Notes: generated by a model from the letters alone, not told the origin. A stretch of DNA of 64,000 nt from Alphaproteobacteria bacterium (GCA_020049895.1 JAGVLE010000025.1:23190-87189), one strand, 5' to 3'; counted from the stretch's first letter, positions 25,804-36,543 are shown. A program made the numbers and translations.

Positions 25804-27363
25804 TTATTCTTCTTCATCTTCCGGTTCTTCTTCGTTCTTTGTCTTTTCCAAGGCATTTAAAATGCGACGGTCTTGCTCATATTCATCTGGAACGATGTGC
25901 CAATGTTCTCCTTTCTTAAAAACAGTAAAATACGTGACGAACACAGGAAGGGGCTCGGATAATTTTACTTTTTTCGTATTCAACCCATCAGATTCTTTTT
26001 TAATTTTCTCAAGAGGCCATTTTTCAGGGTCGTTTAAGACAAATTCCGCAAGCTTTGCCGGGTCCTCTACACGAATACAGCCGGAACTGAGCGCGCGTTT
26101 CGTTTTACGAAAAAGTTGAGTGTCAGGCGTTCCATGCATATAAATTGAAAAAGGATTATCGAGCGTAAACCGAATTTTCCCTAAAGCATTTGCTTTTCCA
26201 GGACTCTGAACAATTTTTATAGGGAAATGGCCGCCTGAGTAATTCTCCCAATTAATAGATACTGGACTTATTCTTTCGCCAGAAGCCGTATAGAAGAGAT
26301 ACCCTTTTCCCATGAGAGCATTTGGGTTTCTCTTTAATTTGGGGAGCTTGTCTCGCACAGCAATACTCACAGGAACATGCCAGGAAGGATTGAAAATAAT
26401 GTCCGTTAAAGGTGCATCAAACACAGGCGTTTTTCGATATTCTTTCCCCGTAATGATGGGCATAAAAAAGACATCATTTTCCCCCACCGCTTTCAAGAAA
26501 AAACCAGGGATATTCACCTGAATATAACGTGGAGGAAGGGGGGAGGGGAGCCAACGATGACGTTCTAGACTTACAATAATAGAGTTTATTCTCTCGTCTA
26601 TAGGCCTATTTAAAGTTTTCAGAGTCTCTGCCCCTAGCTTTCCATCTGACTCCAATCCATGGAGGTGTTGATATAATTTAATGGAGTCTTCGACCGTCTT
26701 ATCAAACGTGTCTCCTTCTTCTGCTTCTGCTGCCAACACTTCTCTCTCAATCAATTGTTTTTTAAGGGTTTTTACAAGGTCTCCCTTATCCCCCATCTCA
26801 AGTTTTGTATCTGTGGGGAGAAGATGCCAGTCTCCTTCTGACTTCTTTTGACGATAATGAGCTAAAAGTTTCTTAAGGCTTTGATATTCCTCATGATCCG
26901 GGGCTAAACTAGCGGCCCACCCGCAGTGGTGAGGAGGAGAAAGATGTTGAATAAGAACGTCTACTTCATTCACAGGCTCTGGTTTTTCGTAAATTGTCTT
27001 GTCTACAGCGTGTGGGTCTAAGCGCTTCCCTTTCATTTCAGCAATATAAGTAAGGGCTAGCAAGGTAAAGGCAGCATCGGCTTCCTTTTGAGTCTCGGGA
27101 GAATTCAAGGGTAAAGACATCAGCTCTTCCCTTAAAGGAAGATAGTTCTCTCCCCAAAGTCCTTCTTCTTCAACACGAGCAAAAACATCAAAAAATGTTT
27201 TCGCACAAGGAGTCCAATCCCCATTTTCTATCCATAAAAGATGATTTTGAAACTGCACATACACTTTTTGAACACGGGGATCTTGCGCTGCATTTGGTAA
27301 GGCATGGAGAACGTCTAGGAAAAGGTTTCCTATAAAAAGGAGTGCAATAATTTTTTTCTTCAT
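25804..27363 (-). CDS. L,D-transpeptidase, YcbB/LdtD-like
   Basis: Periplasmic enzyme making 3-3 peptidoglycan cross-links or attaching proteins to murein. Start chosen at ATG 27363 (MKKKIIALLFIGNLFL), giving a signal peptide and 519 residues. A peptidoglycan-binding domain lies near 200-245 (DTFDKTVEDSIKLYQHLHGLESDGKLG), followed by a YkuD catalytic domain with PVFDAPLTDIIFNPSWHVP and the active-site HGTPDTQLF...SSGCIRVEDP (His and Cys). A Glu-rich acidic C-terminus ends the protein. It lies 80 bases beyond accD. Confidence 0.9.
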   Translation of the reverse strand: MKKKIIALLFIGNLFLDVLHALPNAAQDPRVQKVYVQFQNHLLWIENGDWTPCAKTFFDVFARVEEEGLWGENYLPLREELMSLPLNSPETQKEADAAFTLLALTYIAEMKGKRLDPHAVDKTIYEKPEPVNEVDVLIQHLSPPHHCGWAASLAPDHEEYQSLKKLLAHYRQKKSEGDWHLLPTDTKLEMGDKGDLVKTLKKQLIEREVLAAEAEEGDTFDKTVEDSIKLYQHLHGLESDGKLGAETLKTLNRPIDERINSIIVSLERHRWLPSPLPPRYIQVNIPGFFLKAVGENDVFFMPIITGKEYRKTPVFDAPLTDIIFNPSWHVPVSIAVRDKLPKLKRNPNALMGKGYLFYTASGERISPVSINWENYSGGHFPIKIVQSPGKANALGKIRFTLDNPFSIYMHGTPDTQLFRKTKRALSSGCIRVEDPAKLAEFVLNDPEKWPLEKIKKESDGLNTKKVKLSEPLPVFVTYFTVFKKGEHWHIVPDEYEQDRRILNALEKTKNEEEPEDEEE

Positions 27364-27396
27364 TTTTAATCTTGTCAAAATAGACTCATGCTTTTA

Positions 27397-27425
27397 TTGA
27401 CGACAGCTCTAGAGTTGAGTATAAC
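27397..27425 (+). promoter_or_regulatory. Sigma-70 promoter for rpsT
   Basis: TTGACG (27397-27402), a 17-base spacer and TATAAC (27420-27425) lie 38 bases upstream of the rpsT start. One of the clearest promoters in the window. Confidence 0.75.
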
Positions 27426-27463
27426 ATGCTTCTAGTAGAGATCGTGTAATTAAGGAATTTATT

Positions 27464-27727
27464 ATGGCACAACATACCTCAGCAATGAAGCGGATTCGTC
27501 GGGATGCAAAGCAAACCGTGCGGAATCACTCTCGTCTTTCCCGCATCCGTACCTTTATAAAAAAGGTCGAAACTGCGCTTGCTGGAAAAGACAAAGTAGC
27601 CGCTCAAGCCGCTCTTAAGCTAGCTCAACCGGAAATTATGCGGGGAGTTACAAAAGGGGTCTTGCATCATAACACCGCAGCTCGTAAAATTTCTCGATTG
27701 AATGTACGCGTAAAAGCTGTATCCTAG
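27464..27727 (+). CDS. rpsT: 30S ribosomal protein S20
   Basis: An 87-residue basic protein binding the 5' domain of 16S rRNA. It begins with the usual [21 protein letters not shown] helix and ends [19 protein letters not shown]. It has its own promoter and is followed by a strong terminator. Location before dnaA is common in alphaproteobacteria. Confidence 0.97.
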   Translation: MAQHTSAMKRIRRDAKQTVRNHSRLSRIRTFIKKVETALAGKDKVAAQAALKLAQPEIMRGVTKGVLHHNTAARKISRLNVRVKAVS

Positions 27728-27746
27728 TAGACTAAGTTTACCTAAA

Positions 27747-27777
27747 GGAAACCCTCTGGCAATCCAGAGGGTTCCTT
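27747..27777 (+). terminator. Terminator after rpsT
   Basis: CCCTCTGG (27752-27759) pairs with CCAGAGGG (27764-27771), extended by GGAA/TTCC with one bulged A; loop CAAT, then TTCT. A stable hairpin separating rpsT from dnaA. Confidence 0.75.
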
Positions 27778-27852
27778 CTAAAAGCACCTAATTTATATTA
27801 CCTTATTATTGGGAAATACTTTCTCAATTACTACTTAGAATTGAAACTTAGT

Positions 27853-29187
27853 ATGAGTTATTCAGTAAGATCTGATCTTGAAGGACAATGGCAGAGCATT
27901 CAAGGACGTCTTCTTGAAGAGTACGGAGAAGCAACGTATGCTAGCTGGCTCAAACCTCTGTGTATTGTGGATCAGCAAAAAGACTGCATTCGCTTGTCCG
28001 CGCCGGATGCGTTTGCACGAGACTGGGTCAAAAGCCATTATGCAGAACGCGTTAAGGTTATTCTTCAAACGATCAATGATACTTTTTCTCAGTTAGACAT
28101 TATTTTAAGTGCGTCTGAGGAAGAAAAACCTACAGTCGATAAACCTATTGTTGATATTACTGAAATTAGCTCAAATCTTGATACCCGCTTTACATTTGAT
28201 AACTTTGTCGTAGGAAAGCCTAATGAATTAGCCCATGCGGCGGCGCGTAAAGTTGCAGAATCTACCGATGTTACTTTTAACCCTCTGTTCCTCTATGGAG
28301 GCGTTGGGCTTGGAAAGACTCACCTTATGCATGCGATTGCTTGGCACATTACAAAGTGCCATCCCAAGCGCAAAGTTATTTATATGTCGGCTGAAAAGTT
28401 TATGTATCAATTTGTGCGGGCTTTACGTTTCAAAGATACGGTTGCCTTTAAAGACTATTTTCGCTCTGTAGATGTCCTTATGATTGATGATGTGCAATTC
28501 ATCAGTGGGAAAGAATCGACTCAAGAGGAATTTTTCCATACTTTCAATGCACTTGTTGACCAAAACCGCCAAATCATTATTTCTGCGGATAAGTCTCCTT
28601 CTGATCTTGAAAGAATGGAAGAGCGGTTAAAGTCTCGGCTTGGTTGGGGGCTTGTGGCTGATATTCATCCCACAACCTATGAACTACGCCTTGGCATTCT
28701 GCATTCTAAAGCTGATCAACTTGAAACGGTTGTTCCTCCAAAGGTATTGGAATTCCTTGCTTCTAAGATTTCCTCAAATATTCGTGAACTTGAGGGGGCG
28801 CTAACCCGCGTTGTTGCTCACTCAACTCTCGTTGGACGTGAGATTACTCTTGAATCAACGCATGATGTTCTAAGAGATTTATTAAGAGCGAATGACCGTC
28901 GTGTCACCATTGACGAAATTCAAAAGAAGGTTGCTGAGTATTATAGTATACGTGTCTCTGACATGCATTCTCCCCGGCGCGCCAGAACTGTGGCCCGCCC
29001 TCGGCAAGTTGCTATGTATTTATCAAAAATCCTGACCTCACGTTCTTTGCCAGAAATCGGCAGGAAATTTGGAGGACGAGATCACACAACCATTTTACAT
29101 GCCGTTAAAAAAATAGAAGAACTTATGGCCAATGACAAACGGATGTGTGAAGATGTTGAACTATTAAGCAAGATATTGGAGACCTAA
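27853..29187 (+). CDS. dnaA: Chromosomal replication initiator DnaA
   Basis: AAA+ ATPase that melts oriC. ATG 27853 ([13 protein letters not shown]) is preferred to the TTG at 27841, giving 444 residues. Domain I is at about 7-80. Domain III carries Walker [17 protein letters not shown] and Walker [13 protein letters not shown]. Domain IV ends with the DnaA signature [15 protein letters not shown]. dnaN follows after 3 bases. No cluster of consensus DnaA boxes is seen upstream, so the origin is probably elsewhere. Confidence 0.96.
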   Translation: MSYSVRSDLEGQWQSIQGRLLEEYGEATYASWLKPLCIVDQQKDCIRLSAPDAFARDWVKSHYAERVKVILQTINDTFSQLDIILSASEEEKPTVDKPIVDITEISSNLDTRFTFDNFVVGKPNELAHAAARKVAESTDVTFNPLFLYGGVGLGKTHLMHAIAWHITKCHPKRKVIYMSAEKFMYQFVRALRFKDTVAFKDYFRSVDVLMIDDVQFISGKESTQEEFFHTFNALVDQNRQIIISADKSPSDLERMEERLKSRLGWGLVADIHPTTYELRLGILHSKADQLETVVPPKVLEFLASKISSNIRELEGALTRVVAHSTLVGREITLESTHDVLRDLLRANDRRVTIDEIQKKVAEYYSIRVSDMHSPRRARTVARPRQVAMYLSKILTSRSLPEIGRKFGGRDHTTILHAVKKIEELMANDKRMCEDVELLSKILET

Positions 29188-29190
29188 GAT

Positions 29191-30315
29191 ATGATAACAG
29201 CCCCTTTTCATTTAACTGTGGATAAAACCTCCCTTTACAAAGCATTAGCGCATTGCCAAGGTGTTGTAGAGCGTCGTAATACGGTTCCCATACTCTCTCA
29301 TGTCCTCTTTGAAGCCCAAGGAGGTACTCTTAAAATTACAGCTACCGATCTGGAATTGTCCCTTCAAGAGACAATTCCTGCAAACATCCGAATGGAAGGA
29401 AACACAACAGTTTTAGCCCATTTACTCTTTGATGTTGTTCGGAAGTTACCCAATGGGGCAGAAATTGAGCTTAAAGTGGAAAAAGAGGGGGAAATGCTGC
29501 TTCTCCAATCAGGGAAATCATCTTATACCTTTCCATGTCTCCCTCCCATAGAATTTCCGTCTATGAAAGAAGAAAAGCTTCCTTGTCACTTTAAAATGAA
29601 GTCAGAGGATTTGACATTTTTAATCGATAAAACTCGATTTTCTATGTCAACAGAGGAAACGCGTTATTACCTTAATGGTATCTTCTTTCATAAGACAACT
29701 GATGGTTTTTTACGCGCTGTTACAACAGATGGATTACGGCTTGCTCAGGCTCAAGTTAACTTGCCTGCAGATGCTTCTGCTATGCCATCGGTGATTATGT
29801 CTCGTAAGACGATTCAAGAGCTTCGCAAATTAGTAGACGAAACAAAAGACGAATTAAGCATTGCCCTATCAGAGAATCAAGTTCGCTTTACAATAGGAGC
29901 TACCATTCTTATTTCTCGCCTTATTGAAGGAAAATTTCCAGATTACGAGCAAGTGATTCCTTTTGGAAATGATAAAACACTCGAAGTAAACGTAAAGGCA
30001 TTTGCTGAGGCTGTGGATCGTATCTCCTTAATGTCCACCGATAAGCTCCATCCTATAAAAATCCACGTTGAAAACCAAGTGATGTCCATTTCTGCCCATA
30101 GCACAGAAACGGGCAGTGCTGTAGAAGAGCTTGATGTCAGCTATAGCGGGGATTCTATGGATTTGGGGTTCAATGCGCGTTTCATTCTTGATGTCGCCCA
30201 ACAAATTTCCAATTCAACTCTCCAATTTCTTATTGGAGGGCCGCACCAGGCTGTTATTTTAAAGGACATTGAAGAAACAACGTCTCTTTATGTGTTGATG
30301 CCAATGCGTGTCTAA
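29191..30315 (+). CDS. dnaN: DNA polymerase III beta subunit (sliding clamp)
   Basis: Forms the dimeric ring that holds DNA polymerases on DNA. The 374 residues match the three-domain clamp (about 125 residues each). VVERRNTVPILSHVLFEA near the N-terminus and the C-terminal LYVLMPMRV, close to the universal VMPMR ending that lines the protein-binding pocket, are diagnostic. It is three bases behind dnaA; the recF that often follows is absent. Confidence 0.97.
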   Translation: MITAPFHLTVDKTSLYKALAHCQGVVERRNTVPILSHVLFEAQGGTLKITATDLELSLQETIPANIRMEGNTTVLAHLLFDVVRKLPNGAEIELKVEKEGEMLLLQSGKSSYTFPCLPPIEFPSMKEEKLPCHFKMKSEDLTFLIDKTRFSMSTEETRYYLNGIFFHKTTDGFLRAVTTDGLRLAQAQVNLPADASAMPSVIMSRKTIQELRKLVDETKDELSIALSENQVRFTIGATILISRLIEGKFPDYEQVIPFGNDKTLEVNVKAFAEAVDRISLMSTDKLHPIKIHVENQVMSISAHSTETGSAVEELDVSYSGDSMDLGFNARFILDVAQQISNSTLQFLIGGPHQAVILKDIEETTSLYVLMPMRV

Positions 30316-30317
30316 GA

Positions 30318-30360
30318 AGGGGAGTTTCCTTAGCTAGGGGTAATTTTTCACTCCCCTTGC
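30318..30360. terminator. Bidirectional hairpin between dnaN and ogt
   Basis: AAGGGGAGT and ACTCCCCTT form a nine-base stem around an AT-rich loop between the convergent ends of dnaN and ogt. No good T tract follows on either strand, so the terminator role is inferred from position and stem. Confidence 0.5.
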
Positions 30361-30372
30361 CAAAAACTCAAT

Positions 30373-30936
30373 TTATAGACGGTGCTCGCGCTCATGGCTA
30401 AGAAGCCATTGTTTACGATCAAGGCCACCTCCATACCCACCTAATTGACCATTATGGTTGATGATCCGGTGGCAGGGGATAATGATGGCGATGGGGTTGG
30501 TTGCATTTGCGCGAGCAACCGCTCGGACAGCCAGAGGATTCCCAACAGCAGCCGCTTGGTCTCTATAGCTTTTGGTTTCGCCATAAGGGACTTTTAGTAA
30601 AGCTTCCCAGGCGTTCACTTGGAAGGGAGTCCCTAAAGGGCGAAGGGGTGTTTGGAAGGTGTGGATTTTGCCTTCAAAATAAGCGTCTAATTCAGTTTTC
30701 ACCAGTTTTGCAATCGGGGTAGTGCCTGAGATAAGCTCTCGCCCAGTTTTTGTACAAAGCTTTTCAACAGTGTAATCAAGCCCTTTCCAATTAGAAAATT
30801 CAAGGAGATAGAGCGCCTTTTCATCTGCAATGAGCAACATGTTTCCTAAGGGCGTCTCAAGAGAAGAGGCTTTCAGGGGGGAGTTGAGGTCAATAGCAGA
30901 AAGGGGAGGGGAATAAAACGAAGACTTAGCAGGCAT
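30373..30936 (-). CDS. ogt: Methylated-DNA--protein-cysteine methyltransferase
   Basis: Suicide repair protein that removes alkyl groups from O6-alkylguanine. The 187 residues show the active-site IPCHRIINHNGQLGGYGGGLDRKQWLL (Cys followed by HR) and the helix-turn-helix region with VPYGETKSYRDQAAAVGNPLAVRAVARANATNPI. Length and lack of an Ada N-terminal domain fit the Ogt type. Confidence 0.95.
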   Translation of the reverse strand: MPAKSSFYSPPLSAIDLNSPLKASSLETPLGNMLLIADEKALYLLEFSNWKGLDYTVEKLCTKTGRELISGTTPIAKLVKTELDAYFEGKIHTFQTPLRPLGTPFQVNAWEALLKVPYGETKSYRDQAAAVGNPLAVRAVARANATNPIAIIIPCHRIINHNGQLGGYGGGLDRKQWLLSHEREHRL

Positions 30937-31052
30937 ATAAGGTTTTCCTCAACTCTATTTCGTACGAGTATGAAGGATAGTCTCTCTAAATGTAAAGATT
31001 ACTGTTTGTGTATTCTGAATATCTTAGGGGACAATCCCTACCGATGAATACC

Positions 31053-32321
<1,269 letters not shown>

Positions 32322-32325
32322 TTAT

Positions 32326-32658
32326 TTAGGGTTGAGGAAGTAACTCGGGAGGTGCGTTTTCTAAGGAAGTCGCAGGAGGGATCTCCTCAGAGATTTCGGG
32401 CTGCCGCTCAATTGGGCGCGGAGGACGGAGAGCTACCACAAGGCGATAGTAATGATCAGCGTACTGATAATAACTTTCAGCAGAAACAGGATCCCCAGAG
32501 GAAGCCGCCTCTCGTGCTAAAGAAAGGTATTTATCAACAGATTGCTGAGGATTACCACGACCCCGGATCTCAGGCGTAGTCTCTCTCGACGTATTTCTTG
32601 GAGGGCGGCGTTCAAAAGAACGGCCACGTGGTCGCTTACTATAACCAACTTGTTTCAT
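32326..32658 (-). CDS. DUF4167 domain protein, alphaproteobacteria-specific
   Basis: A 110-residue protein with a basic, arginine-rich N-terminus (KRPRGRSFERRPPRN) and the DUF4167 core: GRGNPQQSVDKYLSLAREAASSGDPVSAESYYQYADHYYRLV (about 33-74), then a Pro/Glu-rich tail. In other alphaproteobacteria the family is conserved and thought to bind RNA, but its job is not established. It lies just upstream of eno. Confidence 0.85.
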   Translation of the reverse strand: MKQVGYSKRPRGRSFERRPPRNTSRETTPEIRGRGNPQQSVDKYLSLAREAASSGDPVSAESYYQYADHYYRLVVALRPPRPIERQPEISEEIPPATSLENAPPELLPQP

Positions 32659-32842
32659 GTATTAATCTATCTATGATATGTACAGTAATTTTGTCTCTTT
32701 TTAGAGAGCTCAATTAGAGGGAGATTCGATTAAATCTCTCTTTCCTTTATATATAGTAACAATTTTTTCTATTTTTGCAAGCTTTTTTTGAAAGTTTTTT
32801 TGATGTGGGTATGCTAAAGCATAAGAAAAAGGTAAGAAAATC

Positions 32843-33475
32843 ATGCCAAACTTTGCTCTTGAAGCCACTTTTAAAAGCCCTGTCGGTGGCGTTGATGAAG
32901 TCGGACGGGGCCCGTGGGCGGGGCCAGTCGTTGCAGCCGCCTTTGTTTTTCTTGATCCTTCTTCTCTCCCTCTTTCTCTCTCCCAAGGAATTAATGATTC
33001 TAAAAAGCTCTCTGCATTGAAAAGAAACGCCCTCTATCATGAACTTATGGCCTTAGACGGATGTTGCTATGGTATAGGCATGGTCTCTGTTGAGGAAATA
33101 GACAGTCTTAATATCTTGAAGGCTACGTTCCTAGCCATGGAACGAGCTGTGAATGCTCTTCCAGAGCGTCCCGCAACCCTTCTCATTGATGGCAAATTTA
33201 TCCCCTCTTTTCCAGGTATCCAAACTCATCCAGTCATTGGAGGAGATGGCATCAGCCTTTCCATTGCAGCAGCTTCTATTGTGGCAAAAGTTACACGAGA
33301 TGCGCTTATGGCAGAGTTAGCGAAAGACTATCCTGTGTATGGATGGGAATCAAATGCAGGATATGGAACAGCCCATCATCAACAGGCTTTACAGACCTAT
33401 GGAATTACTCAACACCACCGCAAAAGCTTCGCACCTATACGGAAACTGGTAGATCTCATGTCCTTAGCGGGGTAG
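32843..33475 (+). CDS. rnhB: Ribonuclease HII
   Basis: Cleaves the RNA strand of RNA-DNA hybrids and single ribonucleotides in DNA. The 210 residues show GVDEVGRGPWAGPVVAAAF (Asp and Glu of the active site), INDSKKLSALKRNALYHEL and the basic block SIVAKVTRDALMAEL with YPVYGWESNAGYGTAHHQQAL. All catalytic acidic positions are present. It converges with the COQ10-type gene, separated by 2 bases. Confidence 0.96.
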   Translation: MPNFALEATFKSPVGGVDEVGRGPWAGPVVAAAFVFLDPSSLPLSLSQGINDSKKLSALKRNALYHELMALDGCCYGIGMVSVEEIDSLNILKATFLAMERAVNALPERPATLLIDGKFIPSFPGIQTHPVIGGDGISLSIAAASIVAKVTRDALMAELAKDYPVYGWESNAGYGTAHHQQALQTYGITQHHRKSFAPIRKLVDLMSLAG

Positions 33476-33477
33476 TG

Positions 33478-33915
33478 TTAGCCAGTTCCATACAAATGAT
33501 GCGCACGCTTTTCAAAGGCGGTTAGCATTTTTTCAAACGTTGCCTCAAACACCCCTTGCATGACTTTTTGAAAAAAAGAGTTTTTAAACTGAAAATCAAT
33601 AAAAAATTCAAGAGTTGTTCCCTGAGGAGAGGTTTGGTGAAAGATCCATTTGTTTTTTAAATGGTGGAAGGGGCCGTCTATATAGTCTACCTCAATTTGG
33701 CTTTCAGGGGTTAAATGAACCCGGGAACGAAAAGTTTCCTGAAAAAATTTATGTCCTACAAGCAAATCTGCCACAATTTCCACCTCTGATTGAGACAAGA
33801 TTCGTGCAGCTTGGCATCCAGGGAGAAAGTGAGGGTATTTTTCTATATCCTTTACCAAATCATAGAGTTGTTTTTGGGTATAGGGAAGATGATGAGTATG
33901 ATGATGGCTGCCCAT
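33478..33915 (-). CDS. COQ10/RatA-family ubiquinone-binding START protein
   Basis: A 145-residue START/polyketide-cyclase-like protein related to eukaryotic Coq10 and bacterial RatA (YfjG), which binds ubiquinone and supports respiration. YTQKQLYDLVKDIEKYPHFLPGC is the key motif, followed by VDYIDGPFHHLKNKWIF and FFIDFQFKNSFFQKVM. The N-terminus MGSHHHTHHLPY contains a native His run. lipA is 3 bases upstream, a common alphaproteobacterial arrangement. Confidence 0.9.
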   Translation of the reverse strand: MGSHHHTHHLPYTQKQLYDLVKDIEKYPHFLPGCQAARILSQSEVEIVADLLVGHKFFQETFRSRVHLTPESQIEVDYIDGPFHHLKNKWIFHQTSPQGTTLEFFIDFQFKNSFFQKVMQGVFEATFEKMLTAFEKRAHHLYGTG

Positions 33916-33918
33916 TTT

Positions 33919-34812
33919 TTAGGCAATAGCTTGCTTTATTTGGGCCATGCGCGCCTCTTTAAGGCGTAAGAAGTCATCACCTGCATGGTAAGAAGAACGG
34001 GTCAAGGGAGAGGCAGAGATCATCAAAAAACCTTTGCCCTTGGCCATTTGGGTATAACCCTCAAATTCTTCTGGGGTTACAAAGCGGTTTAAGGAATAAT
34101 GCTGAGGGGTTGGTTGCAGATATTGGCCAATCGTCATAAAATCTACTGAAGCGGCTCGCAGATCATCCATGACTTGATAAACTTCTCCTTTTTCTTCTCC
34201 TAAGCCTACCATAATGCCCGACTTTGTAAAAATGGAGGGATCCAGTTCCTTAACTGTATTAAGAAGCCGCAAAGAATGGAAATAGCGAGCCCCGGGGCGC
34301 ACGTCTGCATAAAGCCGGGGAACAGTTTCAAGATTGTGGTTATACACATCAGGTCGCGCTTTTACGACGATCTCAATCGCCCCTTTTTTCCTTAAAAAGT
34401 CAGGTGTTAACACCTCAATGGTGGTGTGGGGAGCATATTGACGAATAGCTTGAATGGTTTCCGCAAAATGATTAGCTCCTCCATCGGGAAGATCGTCTCT
34501 ATCGACAGAGGTCACCACGATATGATGAAGTCCCAATTCTGCGATAGATTTGCCAACGCGCTCAGGTTCATGAGGGTCTAAAAGGTCCGGACGGCCTGTG
34601 GCAATGTTGCAAAAGCGGCAGGCTCGAGTACATACGCTTCCCAAAATCATAATGGTAGCGTGTTTTTTTGTCCAACATTCTCCAATGTTTGGGCAAGCGG
34701 CTTCTTCGCACACAGTATTAAGTTTTTGTCGGCGCATAAGCTCACGCGTTTCGTGATATTCTTTCGAAACGGGGGCTTTGACACGGATCCATGAAGGTTT
34801 TTCTAATTTCAA
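33919..34812 (-). CDS. lipA: Lipoyl synthase
   Basis: Radical SAM enzyme inserting two sulfurs into octanoyl groups on 2-oxoacid dehydrogenases. The 297 residues hold both iron-sulfur motifs: the auxiliary cluster [13 protein letters not shown] and the radical [30 protein letters not shown] and [25 protein letters not shown] are typical. It lies upstream of the COQ10-type gene and downstream of rplT, with a repeat-rich gap. Confidence 0.96.
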   Translation of the reverse strand: MKLEKPSWIRVKAPVSKEYHETRELMRRQKLNTVCEEAACPNIGECWTKKHATIMILGSVCTRACRFCNIATGRPDLLDPHEPERVGKSIAELGLHHIVVTSVDRDDLPDGGANHFAETIQAIRQYAPHTTIEVLTPDFLRKKGAIEIVVKARPDVYNHNLETVPRLYADVRPGARYFHSLRLLNTVKELDPSIFTKSGIMVGLGEEKGEVYQVMDDLRAASVDFMTIGQYLQPTPQHYSLNRFVTPEEFEGYTQMAKGKGFLMISASPLTRSSYHAGDDFLRLKEARMAQIKQAIA

Positions 34813-34814
34813 GG

Positions 34815-34915
34815 ATAGGGCTCCTTAAAGAGTCATTAGTAATCAACAAGTAGTAATCAGAAAAACGTCAACTTACGTTCTTCCAATTACTAATCTCTAG
34901 TTGCTAATTACTAAA
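34815..34915. repeat. Imperfect inverted repeat between rplT and lipA
   Basis: TCATTAGTAATCAACAAG and TAGTAATCAG on the left mirror ATTACTAATCTCTAG and TGCTAATTACTA on the right; the centre AACGT-caactt-ACGTT forms an inner stem. The whole can fold as a long, imperfect hairpin. Wording resembles the tracts at 23966-24015 and 46880-46912. Confidence 0.45.
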
Positions 34916-34917
34916 AT

Positions 34918-35277
34918 TTACGCTGCCAAGGCTTTCTGCGCTTGGTCAACAATTCCCTTAAATGCAGCCGGTTCATGAATCGCAAGGTCAGAAAGAACCT
35001 TCCGATCAATCTCAATACCAGCTTTTATTAAGCCATTGATAAATTTGGAATAGGTTAATCCATGGATACGAACACCTGCATTAATGCGTTGGATCCAAAG
35101 AGCCCGGAAATCCCGCTTACGGGTGCGGCGATCGCGATAAGCATATTGAAGCGCCTTTTCAACGCGCTGCAGGGCAATTCGATAACATGTCTTAGACCGT
35201 CCTCTGTATCCTTTTGCAAGGGCAAGGACTTTCTTGTGACGAGCGTGGGTGGTTGTTCCGCGTTTTACATGAGCCAT
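34918..35277 (-). CDS. rplT: 50S ribosomal protein L20
   Basis: A 119-residue basic protein binding 23S rRNA early in 50S assembly. [33 protein letters not shown] and [20 protein letters not shown] are diagnostic. It follows rpmI by 11 bases; the infC that normally starts this operon is not adjacent. Confidence 0.97.
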   Translation of the reverse strand: MAHVKRGTTTHARHKKVLALAKGYRGRSKTCYRIALQRVEKALQYAYRDRRTRKRDFRALWIQRINAGVRIHGLTYSKFINGLIKAGIEIDRKVLSDLAIHEPAAFKGIVDQAQKALAA

Positions 35278-35288
35278 GATTTATCTCC

Positions 35289-35489
35289 TTAAATTCCGTA
35301 AGGCATGAAGCGACGCACAATCTTGGCATCGCATTCTCTCATAATGGCAGTTCCTCGAGCTGTTCTCCGCATTTCAGGAGAACGCTTACGCATACCATGG
35401 CGCTTACCGGCTTGACCCATAATAACTTTACCGGTCGCTGTCAAGCGGAAGCGTTTCTTCACGCTGCTTTTTGTCTTTAATTTGGGCAT
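35289..35489 (-). CDS. rpmI: 50S ribosomal protein L35
   Basis: A 66-residue basic protein when started at ATG 35489 ([20 protein letters not shown]), the usual start; the frame opens six residues upstream. [13 protein letters not shown] [14 protein letters not shown] and the C-terminus MPYGI fit L35. It is first in the rpmI-rplT pair. Confidence 0.95.
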   Translation of the reverse strand: MPKLKTKSSVKKRFRLTATGKVIMGQAGKRHGMRKRSPEMRRTARGTAIMRECDAKIVRRFMPYGI

Positions 35490-35947
35490 TTTTTGACTCT
35501 CTTTCACTTAATCCATAGTATTCTAGGGTGGCATGCCCGGGGATTTTCCCCTTGCCTAGCTAGAAAATTTATAGATCTATACCAACAACTTCCTATAAAC
35601 GCAAGGGTTTGTGATCAGGATTTTCTATACCTCTCTTGGAGGGGAAGAGGACAGATCACCAAAAAGATGTTTTAACTTTGAGCAGGGGAGGCCTTTTCTA
35701 GACTGAATGTGTCTAAAGGTGAGAAAAAATTCTTTAAAAAAAACAATAAATTCAGAAAAATTTTCCTCGAGCCCCTCCATCCCTTGCGTTATCTTCTTAA
35801 AACAAGCTCTATGACCTTAATTCTACATTTTTTATAGGTATCATGCATATATTAATAGAATTTTAATAAATTTTCGGTATAGTGAAAACTATGGCGTACC
35901 CTTTGAGGGTGCGTTGGAAATTGTTAACTTAAACTTAGGAGAAAATA
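35490..35947. other. Gene-free stretch between rpmI and the small secreted protein
   Basis: About 450 bases with no convincing gene. It holds the rpmI leader, a GGGG-ATTTT-CCCC hairpin (35539-35551) without T tract, AT-rich sequence, and at its right end the CtrA-like box and -10 element of the next gene. Confidence 0.6.
35852..35883 (+). promoter_or_regulatory. CtrA-type box and -10 element before the small secreted protein
   Basis: TTAA-N7-TTAA (35852-35866) overlaps the place of a -35 element relative to TATAGT (35878-35883), the geometry of CtrA-activated promoters. The gene starts 65 bases later. By chance about three such boxes are expected in 64 kb of this composition, so position is the main support. 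Confidence 0.5.
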
Positions 35948-36268
35948 ATGTATACGAAATTAACACTCGGACTTTTCGCTGTAGCTGCAACTCTTTCATT
36001 GAGCACCACAGTTTTTGCTGCTAACCAAGGAAACGCTGCAACAGAAAGCAATCCACAAATCATTGCAGATAATGCAGCTGAACAGAAAGATGCTAACGCT
36101 GCAGTTGCTGCTGTGAAAGATGAAGTTTCTCATGATACAGATGAAGTTGCTGTTGACAAAAAACTTGGCGATACGAAAGAAACTGCTGACGATATGAAAG
36201 AGCTTACTTCAGATGTAGCAATGCTTAACAAGCTTGAAGCAGATGCTACTCCTGGTGGAGATCGCTAA
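35948..36268 (+). CDS. Small secreted acidic Ala/Asp-rich protein
   Basis: A 106-residue protein with a clear signal peptide (about 1-24, cleavage VFA-AN) and a mature part rich in Ala, Asp, Glu and Lys, predicted helical (AAEQKDANAAVAAVKDEV, DTDEVAVDKKLGDTKETADD). It has no cysteine and no recognised domain. It is a single-gene unit: AGGAGA Shine-Dalgarno, its own promoter with a CtrA-like box, and a strong terminator. Codon use looks highly expressed (few rare codons by eye). It could be a periplasmic or secreted helical protein. Confidence 0.75.
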   Translation: MYTKLTLGLFAVAATLSLSTTVFAANQGNAATESNPQIIADNAAEQKDANAAVAAVKDEVSHDTDEVAVDKKLGDTKETADDMKELTSDVAMLNKLEADATPGGDR

Positions 36269-36320
36269 ATAAAGAATGATTTCTGAGTAATTTTTTACCA
36301 GAAAGAAATTTTTTAAGCAC

Positions 36321-36347
36321 GAGCACGAGAGTGTTCGTGCTTTTTTA
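36321..36347 (+). terminator. Terminator after the small secreted protein
   Basis: GCACGA (36323-36328) pairs with TCGTGC (36335-36340), loop of six, followed by six T. A further AGCACGA just upstream offers an alternative arm. A strong Rho-independent terminator. Confidence 0.8.
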
Positions 36348-36467
36348 TTGTGAACGCAATTCCATCATTTTCTTACTTTATCCCTCTTCTGCCTCAAAAA
36401 ACATGCAAGATCCTGTGAGATAATTATCTTGATTTTGAAGACAAGACCTTGTAAAGAACTATCGTCC

Positions 36468-36543
36468 GTCCCCATCGTCTAGAGGCCTAGGACGCCGCCC
36501 TTTCACGGCGGCAACGCGGGTTCGAATCCCGCTGGGGACGCCA
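36468..36543 (+). tRNA. tRNA-Glu (TTC)
   Basis: The acceptor GTCCCCA pairs with TGGGGAC, CCA is encoded, the anticodon stem CCGCC/GGCGG encloses loop CTTTCAC (anticodon TTC), and the T arm is GCGGG-TTCGAAT-CCCGC. Total 76 bases. Confidence 0.96.

Noticed and set aside
32843..33915. His-rich start of the COQ10-type protein as a purification-tag artefact
   Set aside because: The run is interrupted and family members naturally have His near this start, so it is native.
35539..35551. GGGG-ATTTT-CCCC as a terminator
   Set aside because: No T tract on either strand and no transcript ending there by position.
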